This document shows, piece after piece, positions 1 through 15,000 of a stretch of 64,000 bases of DNA. A model generated the notes under the pieces. That model was not told the origin of the DNA and searched no databases. It saw nothing but the letters and a program-made list of their open reading frames with translations. The DNA is from Pterobdella sp. o SKG-2022 (taxonomy: Eukaryota; Annelida; Clitellata; Hirudinida; Piscicolidae), in NCBI GenBank assembly GCA_964035795.1, contig OZ038321.1, forward strand, positions 12,179,093 to 12,243,092, written 5' to 3'. Within the stretch, counting starts at the first letter, position 1. Every line of letters begins with the position of its first letter. The position numbers and the translations under genes were made by a program.

Positions 1-3000
1 TTGTCGAATCGAAGTGGATCACGAAACCTTCAGCTTCTGTGTCGTCATCCGTCACAAATTTAAGATACAAAAAATTAGTGTGTGAAGTAATGTTTTGTGG
101 AATCTCATTGCCACAGTATTTTCCTATGAGTGGTGAGGTGGCATATTCGCCGTTTCTGATAAAAGAAATAGAAAAGATTAACAATTTTGATACCTTAGCC
201 AATAAAGAAAACTTAATTTTAATCATTTAATTGTTTATTGAAAAACTTTAATTTATTAAAAAACTTTGTTTGAATATTTTGAAATTTGTTATTTTATTTT
301 TTTATTTAGAATCTCTTTGGAAAAACTTGAAAAATATTTAAAACTAATCTATATTCAAAAATTTCAAACAAAAATTATGTTTTTGAAGTGTTAAAATTTA
401 TCAAATTCAACAAAATCTAAAACCTTATTTCCAAGTAATCGTATCGACATTGATAGCTATCTTCGACATTAAATTTGGTGAAATTGAGTGTAATAATTTT
501 ATTAGGATCTGCTTTTATAAGCCATACACAAGTCTTTCTTTCGTAGCTATTTGGATAGCCTGGACTGGTAATAATTCCACTATTTTGAGTAAATGTCTTG
601 TCACAATCTGTAGGATAAAACGAATTATATGTTTTAAATAGACAAATACCGCCAGTCATTGAATCAATATTATTTCTGAATTGCAACATTTTCTGGCTGA
701 AAACTTTATACCCGCCTTTGCTGATTTTACAAACTATTTGCAATACGATCGGTCCACTACAAAAGCTTATTTTAAGCTAAAGACAGAAACCTCATCAGTA
801 AAAACTCAGCGCCGTAAAACTTATTCTTTGAAAGGATATATTTTCGCTTAACTGCAGCTCTGACCTTTCAAACTTTTCTTGCTTTGTCTACATTTTCACA
901 CAGCAAGATTAATCCTTTCTCAAATATTTTCAATCTCTACGAATGCACTACTTAATACAATCAGCTTATCAAATTGAAAAAATAAATTTTAAAGTTATAT
1001 ATAATTATAGATATAGCCCCAAAGTGAAAATGAAACGAAAAGCGCTATGGGAAGATCGATTGAAATAATAATCGTTCATGTACTTCGGCTTCCTCCTCTT
1101 GTCTGATTCCTGAAAAAAACTCTAAAAAAATTGAGTACAGTTTTCAAAATATTATGAATAAAAGCTTGTCAGAGTAATCAAAAATCAAAAGAAAAGTGAA
1201 TAGATATTCTAAGTGCTTAAAAGAAACGGGATAATCGAAGCACGACAAAAGTATTTATCAGTTGACTGGCATTCAGAAAAAATTAATGAAAATGCATAAT
1301 TAAAAAGTTTTCAGTTCTTAAAAGACATCGTATGATGTTAGTAATTTTGAATTTCTTAAAATATACTTCTTAATTTATGAGGAATTTCATCAAATTTTCG
1401 ATAAAATTGTACTTCTGAAAAATTTTAGTTGAATAAAATTGTTTTCAGGTTCTTTCAAAAAATTTCTCTTAAATCGAAAAGTATTTTTTGAGTAATTTAA
1501 AGATTTTAGCTGCTTTTCCAAGAATAAAAACTAGGCTACCTAAAAACAATTTTCATATATATACTCGGGCATAATAATTCCGGTTAATAAAATTAACTTT
1601 AATGACTAACAACTTTGACGTATTTCAATCTAATTAAAAAATAACATAATAAAATAACGAAAAAATTTTAAAAAATAACATTTTGAGGCATCGATTGAAT
1701 AGTACACTATTTTGAAACCCGCGGAAAGCTCTGAGTGATCCGTGTGCAAATGAATGAGTAACACATTGTTGGTAGAGTTTAATCGTGGAGGTATAGCTTT
1801 ACCACAATAGCTAGAAATTGGTTGATTTTAAAAGTTTTCCACTAACTCATAAAATGAGCTTCAAGAAAAAACATTTTTTACATACTTTCCTAGCAATTTC
1901 TCTTTTTCTTTATCGTCATAAACTTTGACGTAATCGAATGAACATTCTTCAGAAAACTCAAGATCCAACACTCTGAATATAAGAGCAATAATATGATTTT
2001 GGGAAACTTCGATAATCCAAGTACAGTCTAATTCATGGGATAACATATTGTCTCCAGTGTTAATATGCCCAACGTCTTGTGTCAATGTTCCTCCACAGCG
2101 AAAATCTGAAAATTAGAAACCAATTTAATTATTCTGAAACTCGGACTGAAAAAGTAAATTGAAATCTCCAAAGTGAAATTTTATTTCTTTTGTTTCAAGT
2201 TTAATCCATCTAGTCATTTTAAATAGAGTAAAAAATCTTGGCTTATTGAAATTTATAATAATATTTAATATAAAAATTACTAGAAAAAACTTGTAAGAAT
2301 AAAACTTTTTCCATTTTTTATCAAAAAAATATTTTAGCCTTAATGTTTATCTATTGAATTATTCTATTGAAAAATTATATCCAAATATATCCTGACTTCC
2401 CGAAGAATCTTCATCGTCGACATCGTCTCCGCCAATATTTGTATTGTTGTACTTCATATAAGTTATATAAAATCCATTTGATTCTTGAAGCTCATCAGAA
2501 ACAAAGTTCAAAACTACTGGCCCTCTATATGTATACGACCTGGTTACTTGAGTTCCACACAATTTATTCTGCCTACCCCCTTCTATGATGAGCTGCAAAA
2601 AGTAATTATGATTTTATAACTGTCGTTTTTTTAAAATAGGTCTTTCAAATGTTTATCTTTAACTTAAAATTACTAATACTAATTTACGAGGTAGTCTTTG
2701 CACTCTCCTGACACGCGGTTTTGTAGTCGAAAAACTTTCAATTCAATCACTATAAGAGTATTGGATTCAGCTTCAACTTTGTATGTACAGTTTTGATTCG
2801 GTGGGTAGTTTGAAGGAAACCCATGAGATTGAATGAATCCAACTTGGTCAGTGAAAATGTTGGTACACTCTGTGTAGATTTTAAAAATGACTATTTTTTC
2901 TAGATTTTGGGCATAGAAATTCCAAAAAAAATTATTTATTTCTTTTTTTGCTTGGATTTCATGATCGAAATCACTTCTCACAGTAAACTTTATGTATTTT

Positions 3001-6000
3001 TTGAACAAATAACTGTTTTTGGAAAACTTTGTATGTTTTTTTAATAACTTAAATTTCACAGTAATTTCAACTTATAAAAAACATGTATGTTAAAAATTTT
3101 AAGCTAAAACCTTTTTATAAGTGAAACCTTATGTTTCATCAGCATGCAATTGAAGTTACTGTACGAAACACTAATGAGCTGAAAATTATTTTTGAAAACT
3201 TCCTGGTAACACTACCTGTTTTCCATTCGGATCTGAATCCTCCAACTGTCGTCGAATCATCAGTTTTAACAGATATGAACAAGTTAGACGTGTATACTCG
3301 TAAAGGAGCAGGAATATTTCCATCACAATATTTCCCTAGAAGTGGAGAAAAAGCATCGTAACCTTTTCGGATCTAGGTGAGTTATAATTAGCGGTTATAA
3401 CAGGATTTCTCAGATTCTTATTTAATTACTAAACCTATGATAATTGAAATATGTTAAGTAAAACCCTATAAGAATATTTAAAATTTTAATTCAAAAATTT
3501 ACTTCAAGATAGTTATGTTCACAATCAGCACTCAGATCAAAATCTGTGAAGACTAAATCAATTATTTGGTTCGTAGGAGCAATGACCCAAGCACAATCAA
3601 GACGACTTCTAAAAGGACTGGGATACCCTGGTGTTGATATCACACCACTTTCTGAAGTTAATGTTCCTCCACAAGTTGAAGCTGAAGAAAAAAAGTTCCG
3701 TTCAAATGTCAAAATATTATTATTCAAAATAATTCCGCTATTTTACTTCGAAATTCGATAACTTAGTACAATAAAATACAAGAACTACTTCTTTTGGAAT
3801 AAATTCAAGTTTTTTGCTTTTCATAGAAAAAAGATGAATTGTCAATTTTAACAATTTTATCTTATGCAACAATAAACAATACAAAGATAAAAACTTCATG
3901 GTTTTGGGGGTAATAAAAGCTGACATTACCCGGATAAAATTCTATAAAAGATTAAAAAAATATTATCTTTTAGTTAACATTAAAAATGTAACAACGAAAA
4001 GAAAAACATAAGCACTTTCTGGTTTCAATTGTGATGATATGGAAGTGCCAATAAAAAAGAAGATGAAAACAATGAGATTGTTCAAATTTTGTTTAATATT
4101 AAAATTTGACTGCTCAAAATTTTTTTTTTAAATTTTGATCTATTTATTTTTTTGTTAATTATCACAAATTTAATTAAGCATAATACATTCATTCAGGGTA
4201 GATGAAACTCGTTAGCCTTGGAAAACCATTCCTCTAGGACAAGGACAGTCTGATGTGAAACCCACGACTCTAGGACCTCACTGTCACTGCCCCATCTTGC
4301 TAGACTATGACAGATGAACCTCGGGTGTAAAGGGTGAGGCAGGACTGCGCACACTGCAATCCACCTTAAAACTCCATTGCGCTGGCTCGAACGACATGCC
4401 ACGGTTTTTACCAAGCCCTGTAGCGATAGGAAAAAAGCAAAACCGGCAGATGAGGATGTCACTAGGAGCTACAGTACCAATCCTGCATGCAAATGGTTCA
4501 GAATATTGTTCGTCTGAAGCTGACCCAGAGACGACAGCATCACCCGGCAGCACCCTGAACGACCAAGCAGCCTTATCTAGAAACGCACTGCTTGCTCTAC
4601 GTGGAGAGGGGTCTAGAAAAGGTGGCCTAACCAAAGCTCGTCTTTCATTCCCTCCTAGTTGGCTAACCGCGGTCAACGGGCATTTTTTTACGCAGTGAAA
4701 AATCACTAAAGAAAGGAAGGTATGCATCTATTTATAAGAATGCCAAAACAATGAAATTGGCATGTTGGAACATCAGAACCATACTTGACAGAACTAGCAG
4801 CAGCCGGCCTGCACGTCACTCGGTCCTAATTACGCATGAACTGTCCAGGCTCGATATTGATATTGCTGCTCTCAGTGAAATTTGTTTCCCAGAAGAAGGG
4901 AGTCTACAAAAGCATGGCACCGGGTATACCCTCTTCTAGTCTGGAAAACCTGCAAAAAAGGATCGTTTCTCTAGCGTTGGCTTCAAGTTCAAAACCTTCA
5001 TCGCATCAAAGCTGGAAAACCTGCTAGCTGGTCGTTCCGACCAAACTATGTCAATGCGCCTACGTCTGAAGAACAAGAAATATGCGATGCATTTTAGTGT
5101 GTACGCTCCGACCCTTCAAGCTGAGCCTACAGGAAAAGACAATTTTCACTCAAAACTTCGTATTTCAAAGCATCCCTACAGACGACAAGATATTAATTCT
5201 TGGCGACTTCAATGCTAGGGCCAAAACGCAGCTGCCTAGAAAGAGGTACCTTGCAGACACGGCGTTGGGAACTCCAACGAAAACGGGTGCTCACTGCTGG
5301 AGTTTTGCTCAAAGCAACAACTTGTCATCACCAACTCCATCTTCCAACAAAAAGACAATTTAAAAACAACTTGGATGCATTTTTGGTCTAAACACTGACA
5401 CCTCATTGATTATGTTCCAGTGCGTCAACAAAACCTCAAGGAGGTCCTGCACACCAGAGTGATGCCCAGCGTAGAATGTCATACTGAGCACAGCCTAGTG
5501 CGATGCAAACTCAGAATGCACTTCGATCCAAGACCAAAGAATGGAGGGCTGCTTCCTTTTTTGAGAATTCTCGCAAAATCAACTTGAAGAAAAAACGTTG
5601 CAGAAGGAAAAAGCTTTGACGAAAGCCAATTGAAAAAATCTCCCAATTGAATATCTAATCGAAGATCTCAGATGGAAAGTTTATTATTTTCATTTGAATT
5701 GTCATTGTCTTCAAAATCAAGTTGATCAAATATTGTTTCAAAGAAATCTCGTCTCATTGCACCAGCAAAAATTGTTTGGTGAAAAACTGATTAGCAGAAA
5801 AATATAGAACCCCGTAAACATACACCCGTCTATTTTTTTTCTTGGCGTCTTAAATGGAAGAAAAAATTTTTTGAACACGTATATTTCACAAAAAACTTAT
5901 GGAACCGCAAAAATTAGCACTAGTAAATAGGGGCGAACTGAATTTCCCATTTAAATGTCTAATTAAAGATCTTAACTGGAGCTGTTTCTTGAAATCATTA

Positions 6001-9000
6001 ATATATGTAGCCAATACAATTTTCATTAATTCATAGAAATGCTTATTTATAAAATCTAAATCTAGAACTTTACACAATGGATTATTGTGAAAAATTATCT
6101 TTTTTTTCACTCTGAATAGGCTATCACACAGATTTTTTGTACATAAATGAATGATCATATATACTGGGAACAAACCCAAAATACGTATTTTTAATGTTAG
6201 AAACTTTTAATTTTTATATTTTTCATGTTTTTTTTAAATATAAAACAAAGAACATGAATAAATTGAATAATAAATAAAAAACTCACAATTATGACTTGTG
6301 TATCTAATAAGAAAACCCTTATCACTTTCACTATCATCAGTTTTAAAGTGCAAATATACAGCTGGTCCAAATGACAGAATATACTCTGGAGGAGTTGACT
6401 GACAAAACTTCTTAATTATTGGACTTTCTTCGGTCAAACCGTTTCGAACCTGTTATTTTTAACATATTTTTCATGTTTTCGAAAAATAATTGATTTTTTT
6501 GTGATTGTTTCAAACATCGAAAGAAAAATTTAAGAATCATAGTTTCTAAAATTTCAAATTGAAACATCAAACCAACCACGAGAATATCATAATCACAACT
6601 ATAATGATACTCAATTTTCATTGAGTCAAATTGAAGTTTGAAATGTGTTCCGGGAGCTCCTTCCAAGATCCATGTACAGCTTAGATTGTGTGCATAATTG
6701 AACGGGTAACCAGGACTTTTGATCACACCACTGCTTGCGTTCCTCACTACAGCTCCACACACTATGGATTAGTTTTATATGATTTTAATGAACACTAGTC
6801 TATTTAGTAAATTTTTTTCATTGTCTTTCATTTTTAGATAAGATTTGTTTACTTGGTTTAATACTACTCCAGTGAATTTTAAAACCCGCTTCATGATCCA
6901 TGTGGTCAGTAACCAGTTTCAACGTTGCTACAGGACCTATAAATTTTAATTTTTTGAATATTAAAACAAATTTCAAATTTTAAAAAAAATCAATTTTTAG
7001 CGATTATACTTTTTTTACCTGTAGTATTGACTGTTTTTCCATTCAAACTTCTTCCACAAGCTTCGCTTATTTGATTGACAGAAACGATTCCAGAATCATA
7101 AATTGTCAGTCTGTCATATGAGCATTGAGTATCATCTTCCAATTCGAACAGCACGAAATGCATTGATATAATCTGTTTCAATGAAATCTTTGATTAAATT
7201 TTTGCGAGCAAATAAAACAGCTTTCAAGTTTATTCGTTTACATGTAAAAATCATGATTTTTATTGAATGAGATATGATTTTGTACTTTTGTGGGGTCGTT
7301 GCTTCTGATATACCACGTACATAATAAGTTAGGACCATAATTGACACTCCCTCTTGGAAAATCCAACTCACCTGAAATTCCACTTAACTCTCCACCACAG
7401 TCTAAATTTCAATGATTTATAATATTATTTATTCAATATATTCAAACAACACAAAAAAAAAGCTAAAAACTGCAAAAAAAAATTTGTGGAAATAATTTAA
7501 ATCCATTAATTTATCAAAAATTAATTTATCAGACGGACTTTAGACAAACAGGTTCATTTAGAGTATATAGGTATTTTCACGTACCAGATTGTGCTGTCTG
7601 ACATCTGTCTCCAGTGAAATTGTTTGGGCAATCACATATATAACTCCCATTACCACCTTCAATACAAGTTCCCAGATTCAAACAAGGAGAACTTTGGCAA
7701 GCCTGAACCAGAATTTCACAATTAGTTCCTGCTCTTCCCTGAGGGCACTCACATGAGTAGCCACTGCTGGTCTGTCAATGGAGTAAATAATTTTGTCAAA
7801 AAATTTTGAAATTTTTAAGTTGTAAAATAAGTTTAGAAATTTTAAAAATACTCCTAAGTATCTCATTTAAAAAAACTTTGAAAAAATGTCTGAGTTTCAC
7901 ATTCTAATATAAATTGTTTGAATCTAAATCTTGAAATAAAACTTCGAAAAACTCTGAAAAAAAAACAAATAAAAAAAAGGATGAGCTGAAAATTAAAAAA
8001 TATTTCAGTTTTTAAAAAAATTCAAAAACATAGACATCGATAATATAAATTTTATCACTCGAATACAAGTCCCATCTCTGCAAGGGTTGAGGGAGCACAT
8101 GTTGAATGTTGACACTCCACCTTGAGCATTACTTGTACAACCGTTGATTCCTGCCATTAGAGTTTTATAATAAAGAGCTAGAGCTTTTTTTTGAAATAAT
8201 TTTGTTTTGTTAGCTTCATTGTCAAAATAATCAATGTAACTATACGACCTATTCCATTGCCAATCCAGCCATCCATACACTCGCACCTTCTCCCTATGCC
8301 AATTCCTAGAGTTTTCAACGTAGAATATTATTTTTCTTTGAACATATTATTTCTAGAAAATATCAAATTCTAAAAAAATCAGACCTGGAGTTTCGACACA
8401 CCGAGCCATGCTATTGCAATCGTGGTTTGCACATGCAGAAGTCAAGGTACATGTTCTACCATCGCCAGAAAAACCTGGAAACATGCTGAATCAATATTTC
8501 CATGCATATGATATTTTTTGTCACTATGAATAAAATTTCGAGTTTTAGCAACATTGAAGCATGAGAATTTGAATTTCACCTGTGGGACAGGCACCACAGC
8601 TGTAAAATCCTTGAGAGTTGGTGCATTTAACAAAAGGAGAAACAGAACAACCCCCGTTATTTAGCATACATTCATTAATATCACTACACACAAAACCATT
8701 CCCACTGTATCCTGAAATTCATTTTTTTTTTATAAAATAACTATATTTTCAATAAAAAATTATTTTTGACCCACCTGGAGGACAGGGTTCGCAAATGAAT
8801 GATCCTTGCGTGTTTTGACATTTAGAAAGTGGATCACACGGACTGAAAATATTACAATTGTATTAAATCATGAAATAAATTTTCATTTTGATTAAAAATT
8901 CTCAAAATCCAACAAAATTTAAGATAGAAATTTTAATTTATTAGAATAAAGAAATTCATAAAATTTTCTAAAAAATTGTAAAACTTTTGAAGCGTTTTCC

Positions 9001-12000
9001 AGCGTTTATAAATTATTGTGTCTGCACATGAAATAAACTTAAAAATTTGGATTTTTTTTCAAGTTACTTCAAACTATTTTTAGCGCATTTGAAGATTATA
9101 AACGTTAGAAATGAATAAACGAAAAAAAAAAATGAGTGTTGAGTGAAAAATTAAAAATAATCATTCAGGCTCATCAAAATATTCAATTTCAAAATGTGGT
9201 GTAAACAATTAAAATTTACTGTGAGCTTGCTGTACATTCATCGACGTCTTCACTGCATGAAGGATTGCCGTCTTCAGACTTCCAGCCAGGATCACAAATA
9301 CATTTGTAATGGGCCTTGAAAAAAATTTTTTAATTCTTGTTTTGAGACTTAATTTTTTTGAAATGAAAATAGCACATTTTTAGAAAAAATTTTTTCAAAA
9401 AACTAATTATGAATAAAAACTAAAAATAGAGTACTCCATTTTCGTGTGTTGGGTTCTGATTGATGCATGTTCCATGGTCACACAGAGCCGCATTTGAAGC
9501 ATTCATGCAGTTATCGACCCTCTCAGAGCACAATTTTCCATAAAAGTGAGGTTGACATAGACACCTTGTGTTTTGTTTTGTTATGTTATCATTCTATTGT
9601 CTTTCTTCCATGTTTTTACTTCAATCTAATAGTATTACTTCGAAGTTCATAAATGCTCTCTAACAAAATGATGAGAAAATGAATTTCAAGAACTTTACAA
9701 AAAAAAAGAACACTGAGTATTTGAAAAAAATAAAATGTTGTATTAAAAAATTAATAGTGAGAGTAGACTATAAAAACCATTATAATCTAGATAATATAAA
9801 GAAATGAAATGAAAAGATTCAAGCTTGAACGTGATACAATGAATTATATATATATATATATATATCTTATTTTTCGATTGTTCAATAATCGTAATAGATT
9901 AAAAATCTAGATTACTTACGAAAATTTAAGTTTGTTTGAAAGTTATAGTAAATTCAAATATATTTCAAGCTAAGTATCAAGCAATAATGAACTCTAAAAA
10001 AAGACCGAAAAGTGTCCATGCATAAACAAAATAAATGAGACCATAGGAATCAAGAGATCATCGTAAAAACTCAAATAGCACACACACTGTACAGGTCTGA
10101 AATAACTAACTAAACAATCACTCGACACTAGTTGAACTGAAATGCCCCAAATGCTTTATGTTTTTTTAATGATGAAAAAAAAACAAAGTAATACAAATAA
10201 ATCAATAAAAAAAATATTAAAAATATTTAATCTTTTAATACAAAAAATGGCAATAAAATTTAAGAAATATAAACACATGCTCAAACAACAAAGTCCAGTT
10301 TGACTGCCAAGATGATCAACAACGTAAAAAGATAATAGACTATGGCAATGTTGAAAAAAAAGACTATAATTTCATTGTTAAAAAAAGTGCGAGTATAAAA
10401 AATAAAAAAGAAAGAACCATGATAAAAACAGCTCACACTTACCGAATCTCTCAAAACAGATAGGAATCACATTGATGAACTGCTTACAGCTGGCAGAAAC
10501 ATAGATGGTAGTAAAATATTTCTAATAAACAAACTGAAAGGCAAAAAAATTGTAAAAGTTTACGCTAAAAATAGCAAAGGTTTTAGAACATAATGTGGTC
10601 ATTGGATAAACAAAAATCTTTGCAGGACAAACAGAGAAATGGGTTTTTAAGCCAAAAAAAAAAGTGATTTTAAACTAGACAATATTTATAAGGACATCAT
10701 TCTGAATGTAACCAATATAAACTTATTCCAATCTACTGAAAAGATACCCAATTTGAATAAGATAAAAATAAAGATTAACAATGGTATGAAGACTAATGGA
10801 CCTGGAAATATAAAAAATGTTGATAAGATAAAGGTATTATATATTAATATAAATGTTTCATTCAATAAAATGAGAAGGTCAAAAATTTTATAATATCTCT
10901 TACAGAAACCCATTTGAATAGCAATCTCAATAGAAAATTTTATTCTTTTCAGGAGAGGAAGATAACAAACTTGATGAATTTCTAAGTAAAAATAAAACAA
11001 GTTTAGTTGGAGGTTATGCCATATATGTTTGCAAAGAAATATCATTTAATATCGATAATTTATTTGAAGCATCTGACTCTGGCTATTAAATCAAAAACTA
11101 TACACTACTATATAATACTAATATGTGCCTATAGATCAATGTCCTTAAATACAGAAAAAAAGAATAGTTCAGCTAGTAACATCAACAATCTCTTAGATGA
11201 GACTTAAGGAAGTTGTAATAGTGAGAGACTTCAACCTACCAAACATAAACTGGACTACCGGTCAAATTAAAATTTCTGAATTCTCTTCAAATAAAATAAC
11301 GAACACTCAAAATATGTTTTCTGAATTATTCAATGGCTCACAATGGTAAACACAAGACACAGGTTTGTAGAAAACTCACGACAAAAAACCTCATTAGACA
11401 AGGTCTTTACACAAATTCAGTTTTAATGAAACCCTGCAACTTATTTGCACCTAGTGAAAAAAGTGACCATAAATCTTTTTTGAAAATCAAAACAGTTTGA
11501 TAAGACATTGGAACGGTGTTAGAGGAATAACTATTAGAATACTCTCTGAACAATATCAATTGGTATATTGATGAAGACAACGATGATGTAAAAGTTGAAT
11601 GGAAAATAATACACGATAGTTTAATCAAAATAACCAATATAGTACCATCATCAACATTAATCTAATAGCCCCATCAACAATACCACTTGTAAGTCTAGAG
11701 CATTGAAATGTAGACGTAATACAAAAAAAAATTCTCGTCTATATTCTATAGTAACCCAACAAACTTCAACTTAAATATAACTTTGAACGAAGATAAAAAT
11801 TTCTACGAGTATGAAAGACAAGCCAGAATTAAATACGAAAAAAAATGCGCAATCTTAAAAACAATAACAAAGGGTTAAACGCCTACCTGAAAAACTGCAG
11901 AAAAATCAAACTTTTATTAACATGTTTAGAAAAGTTGGATGGCACAAAAACTAACACCCTACACAAATAGGCAAAGTATTAGCTGAAACAATGTCTGCAG

Positions 12001-15000
12001 TCTATACTTATGAGCCTGTTGACAAAATGTCTGCAATTATCCACAGAGCTATTTAAAAGATGGACAATATAATGCTAACACATAACGATGTTCAAAGGAA
12101 TTAAAATAAAGGAATTAAAATTTTATAGAGCTGGTGGACTTGACACAATTCATCCAAACTACTCAAAGCTTTAAAAAAAGCGGATTTTTTCAATATCGTA
12201 ACAATACTGTTTAACAAATACTTGCAAAGAGAGACTCATCCAATAGCAGCATTTTTTGAAAATTAATCTAGTTCCAGCAATTATGGACCAGTATACCTCA
12301 CATGTATTATATGTGAAATCCTCAAAAAAAATCATTAGACATCATCTCAATTCATTCCTTATTAATAAAATTTCGATTCACCAACATGGTTTCATAAACA
12401 AAAGCTTCTTAACAGCACTGACACGGCAATGAGTTTACTAAAACATAATTGTAGCTTTTTTCTATTTGGACTTCAGTTAGCCATTCGATAAAGTCAATCA
12501 TTAGCCATCACATACTGAAATTCATTTTAGCATTTTTCAAAAGACAGAAAAATATATGTTCCAGTAAATAATTAAAATTAAAAGAAAAGGTTATGAAATC
12601 TGGAGTGCTTCAAGGATCTTTTTTGGCACCACTATTATTCCCATCTAAATCAATGACGTGCCAGTCAAATCTCCAATGCAACAAAGTTTTTTGCAGATGA
12701 TCTCAAGCTGATTGCAAATGCCAAGAATCACGGTGCGATTGAGAAAAATTCTAGAACTTTTGAAAGTTGACAAAAGAATTTGCTACTCATATATAATAGT
12801 GAAAAACGCAAACCACTTCATCTCAGTTACAAGAATAATCCTCATAACAACAGTCATACATTGAACGATTATAACATTAATAATAGCAACGAAGAAATAG
12901 ACCTAAAAGTTTTCATTAACAATAGTTTAAACTGGAAGAATGAAATAAACTATTTCATATCTAAAACTAAAAAATTATAGAATGGCTTACCAGAAATCTA
13001 CTCACTAGAGAAAAAACTACAATGTTGGCAATCTATAAAACATTAATAAGACTTCATCAAAAAGTTGCGTACAAATTTGGAATTTTCCAGCTATTCATGG
13101 CAACTTAAGTACAATAATAAAAATAAAAAATTTTTAGCAAAAATTTACAAAAAACTAATGAGATCATTAATTAACATTAAGAAAGAACGGAAAAACAACT
13201 TTGGCGAAAAGACGTATAGAGGAGACTTGATAAAAGTATATAAAAAAATAATTACTCAAATGTAAGACCTTTTATACTAAACGAAAAAAATGAAAAAATT
13301 AATTTCTTATCTAAATTCAACTTTATTAGCAGTAGTAATAATGGTTTAAGCAAAGTATTCCAATCAACGTTCCCAGGAAAAGTAAAAAGCTACTGGAAGG
13401 CCTTACTCATAAAATTCAAAATCAATTTTAGCCTTTAAAAAAAAATTTCGTAACCCACGAAACAGAAAACCAAGCAGCAATGAATGAAAACTACTACTAG
13501 TGTTTCAACCACCTTGCTACAAAAAATAGAAAATGTATGCTGCATGAACATTGGAGCATTAAAATTCAATCAAACCTAAAAAACTCTGAAAAAACTTTAT
13601 TTAAAAAATTTTTTGTAAATAAAGTAATTCAAAATAAAAAAAAAGATTTTTAAAAAAATTTTATCTTCTAAAAAAATAACAACTAGGAAGGAAAAAATTT
13701 GTTTAAGACGATAGAGTAAAAAGTTTAGAGAAGATGCGCGAGAATCATCAGTATAAAGATGATATTGAAAAAAATTGAACTATAGAATTTTTCAAAAAAC
13801 TTCTGAGAGAAAAAAATTTTTTGAACACACCTAAAAGATCCCGGTGTATTCACACAAGTTGCTCCATTTTGGCAACCTTTGTCAGTGTTGTGTAGACTTA
13901 CACATTCATTTACGTCTTCTTCGCAATTTTGACCCTGTCAAAATAAATACAAAATGATGAAACTATATAATATTTTCATCCCTGATGGTATTAATTTGGC
14001 AATCTAACTAACTGTCCATTCATCTGTGCATTTGCACTGATACTTCTTGAAGCCATCAAAACATTGTGCCCCGTGTCTACAAGGCTGACTTTGGCATTCA
14101 TCTTCTTCTAGATCCTGATCAAAGATGGGTATTTAATTCTCAAAATATTGCTATCAATTAAATTTTCACGTTATTTTTTGTTAAAAGAGTTTCAGCGTGT
14201 TTTTTATCAAAGTATTCATAAACAGGAATTTTGAAACAATTTTTTTGCTGGAAATCGTTTTGGTGTCTTTTCTCATAAAAGAGAACTCCTATGAAAAGTT
14301 CACTTCTATTCAAGCCTTTCTTTCCAATCAGTTAGCCTAGCTTTTTTTTAGAATTTGTAATTTGATATACAACTTTTATGAATGATTATCATTTGCTACG
14401 TTTTTAGCTAAATTAAAATCTGATCTTAAGCAAAATGTTAAGTTTTACGATTTATGCATAATTAAGCCAATATTTTTCACGTAATGGCAATAAAACTCCG
14501 TAAGTAGTGTGCGATGACTTAGTATAAAAGCATTCCAATAACTTTGATTAAATCCAACAGAAAAGTACATTAATAACATAAGAAAAAAAAATTTTTTGAA
14601 AATTGCTGAAGTAACCAACTTGTTTCAGCTGCTCAAGCGATTGTTCGAGACGACTCACCTTCAAAAGTTAATGTGATTTTTGTAGTTTTGTGTGAATTCA
14701 GTTTGAAGAAAAATGCTTACTTGTTGCCTTAATGTAGACGTACCTTGTCGAACGAGCTGAACAGTATGCAAATTTTCAATTTTGATGTTATAGCAAAGTT
14801 AAATTCCAAAAATATCTACTTCAATTAGTTATAAAATATTAAATTGCTAGAAACTCATATTGTTAAATACCGTTAAAATATTTCTTCTGTTCATTGGTCG
14901 GGATCTCTTTTCAATTATTTTAAAGTATTTTAAAAATCCTATGATCATATAATGTTCATGAAAATTTTGAAAAAAATTTACATTTTAATGAAAATATTAT

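Larger units (their letters stand above)
1..7401 (-). other. Cubilin CUB domains 1-6 (exon block)
   Basis: Exons are 7401-7286, 7172-7019, 6936-6865 (CUB1); 6761-6577, 6449-6287 (CUB2); 3681-3503, 3372-3216 (CUB3); 2869-2688, 2592-2397 (CUB4); 2105-1886, 1810-1680 (CUB5); 607-424 and 155-1 (CUB6, cut by the window edge). Each domain shows the CUB marks: CGG..L, G.I.SPGYP..Y, C.W.I, a C..DYL.I segment and LG.YCG. Most domains use two exons with the split after the DYLE(I) strand, a regular architecture that helped place acceptors; 3372 was chosen so that YLE reads into [19 protein letters not shown]4 ends in an acidic linker ([12 protein letters not shown]) before a weak donor GTCAGG at 2396. 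The donor after 1680 (GTTATT) is also weak. Confidence 0.93.
7585..14114 (-). other. Cubilin EGF-like domains 1-8 (exon block)
   Basis: Exons are 14114-14013, 13934-13831, 9564-9435, 9314-9220, 8842-8775, 8711-8580, 8474-8385, 8305-8249, 8150-8059 and 7771-7585. Lengths and phases fit exactly from one to the next. Six-cysteine EGF patterns are clear, for example [19 protein letters not shown]...[19 protein letters not shown]...CQNTQGSF and [13 protein letters not shown]. DxDEC/DxNEC starts mark the calcium-binding type. The wording follows vertebrate cubilin closely (the CxPCPPGYxGNG and DINECxxNNGGCS stretches), which separates this from generic EGF-CUB proteins. The exon ending at 13831 joins the one starting at 9564 across a 4.3 kb intron that holds a degraded LINE and an AT microsatellite. 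Confidence 0.93.

Noticed and set aside
39..230. Plus-strand frame at the left edge
   Set aside because: It is the antisense shadow of the cubilin CUB6 exon (155-1), whose minus-strand reading has the CUB pattern and splice phase.
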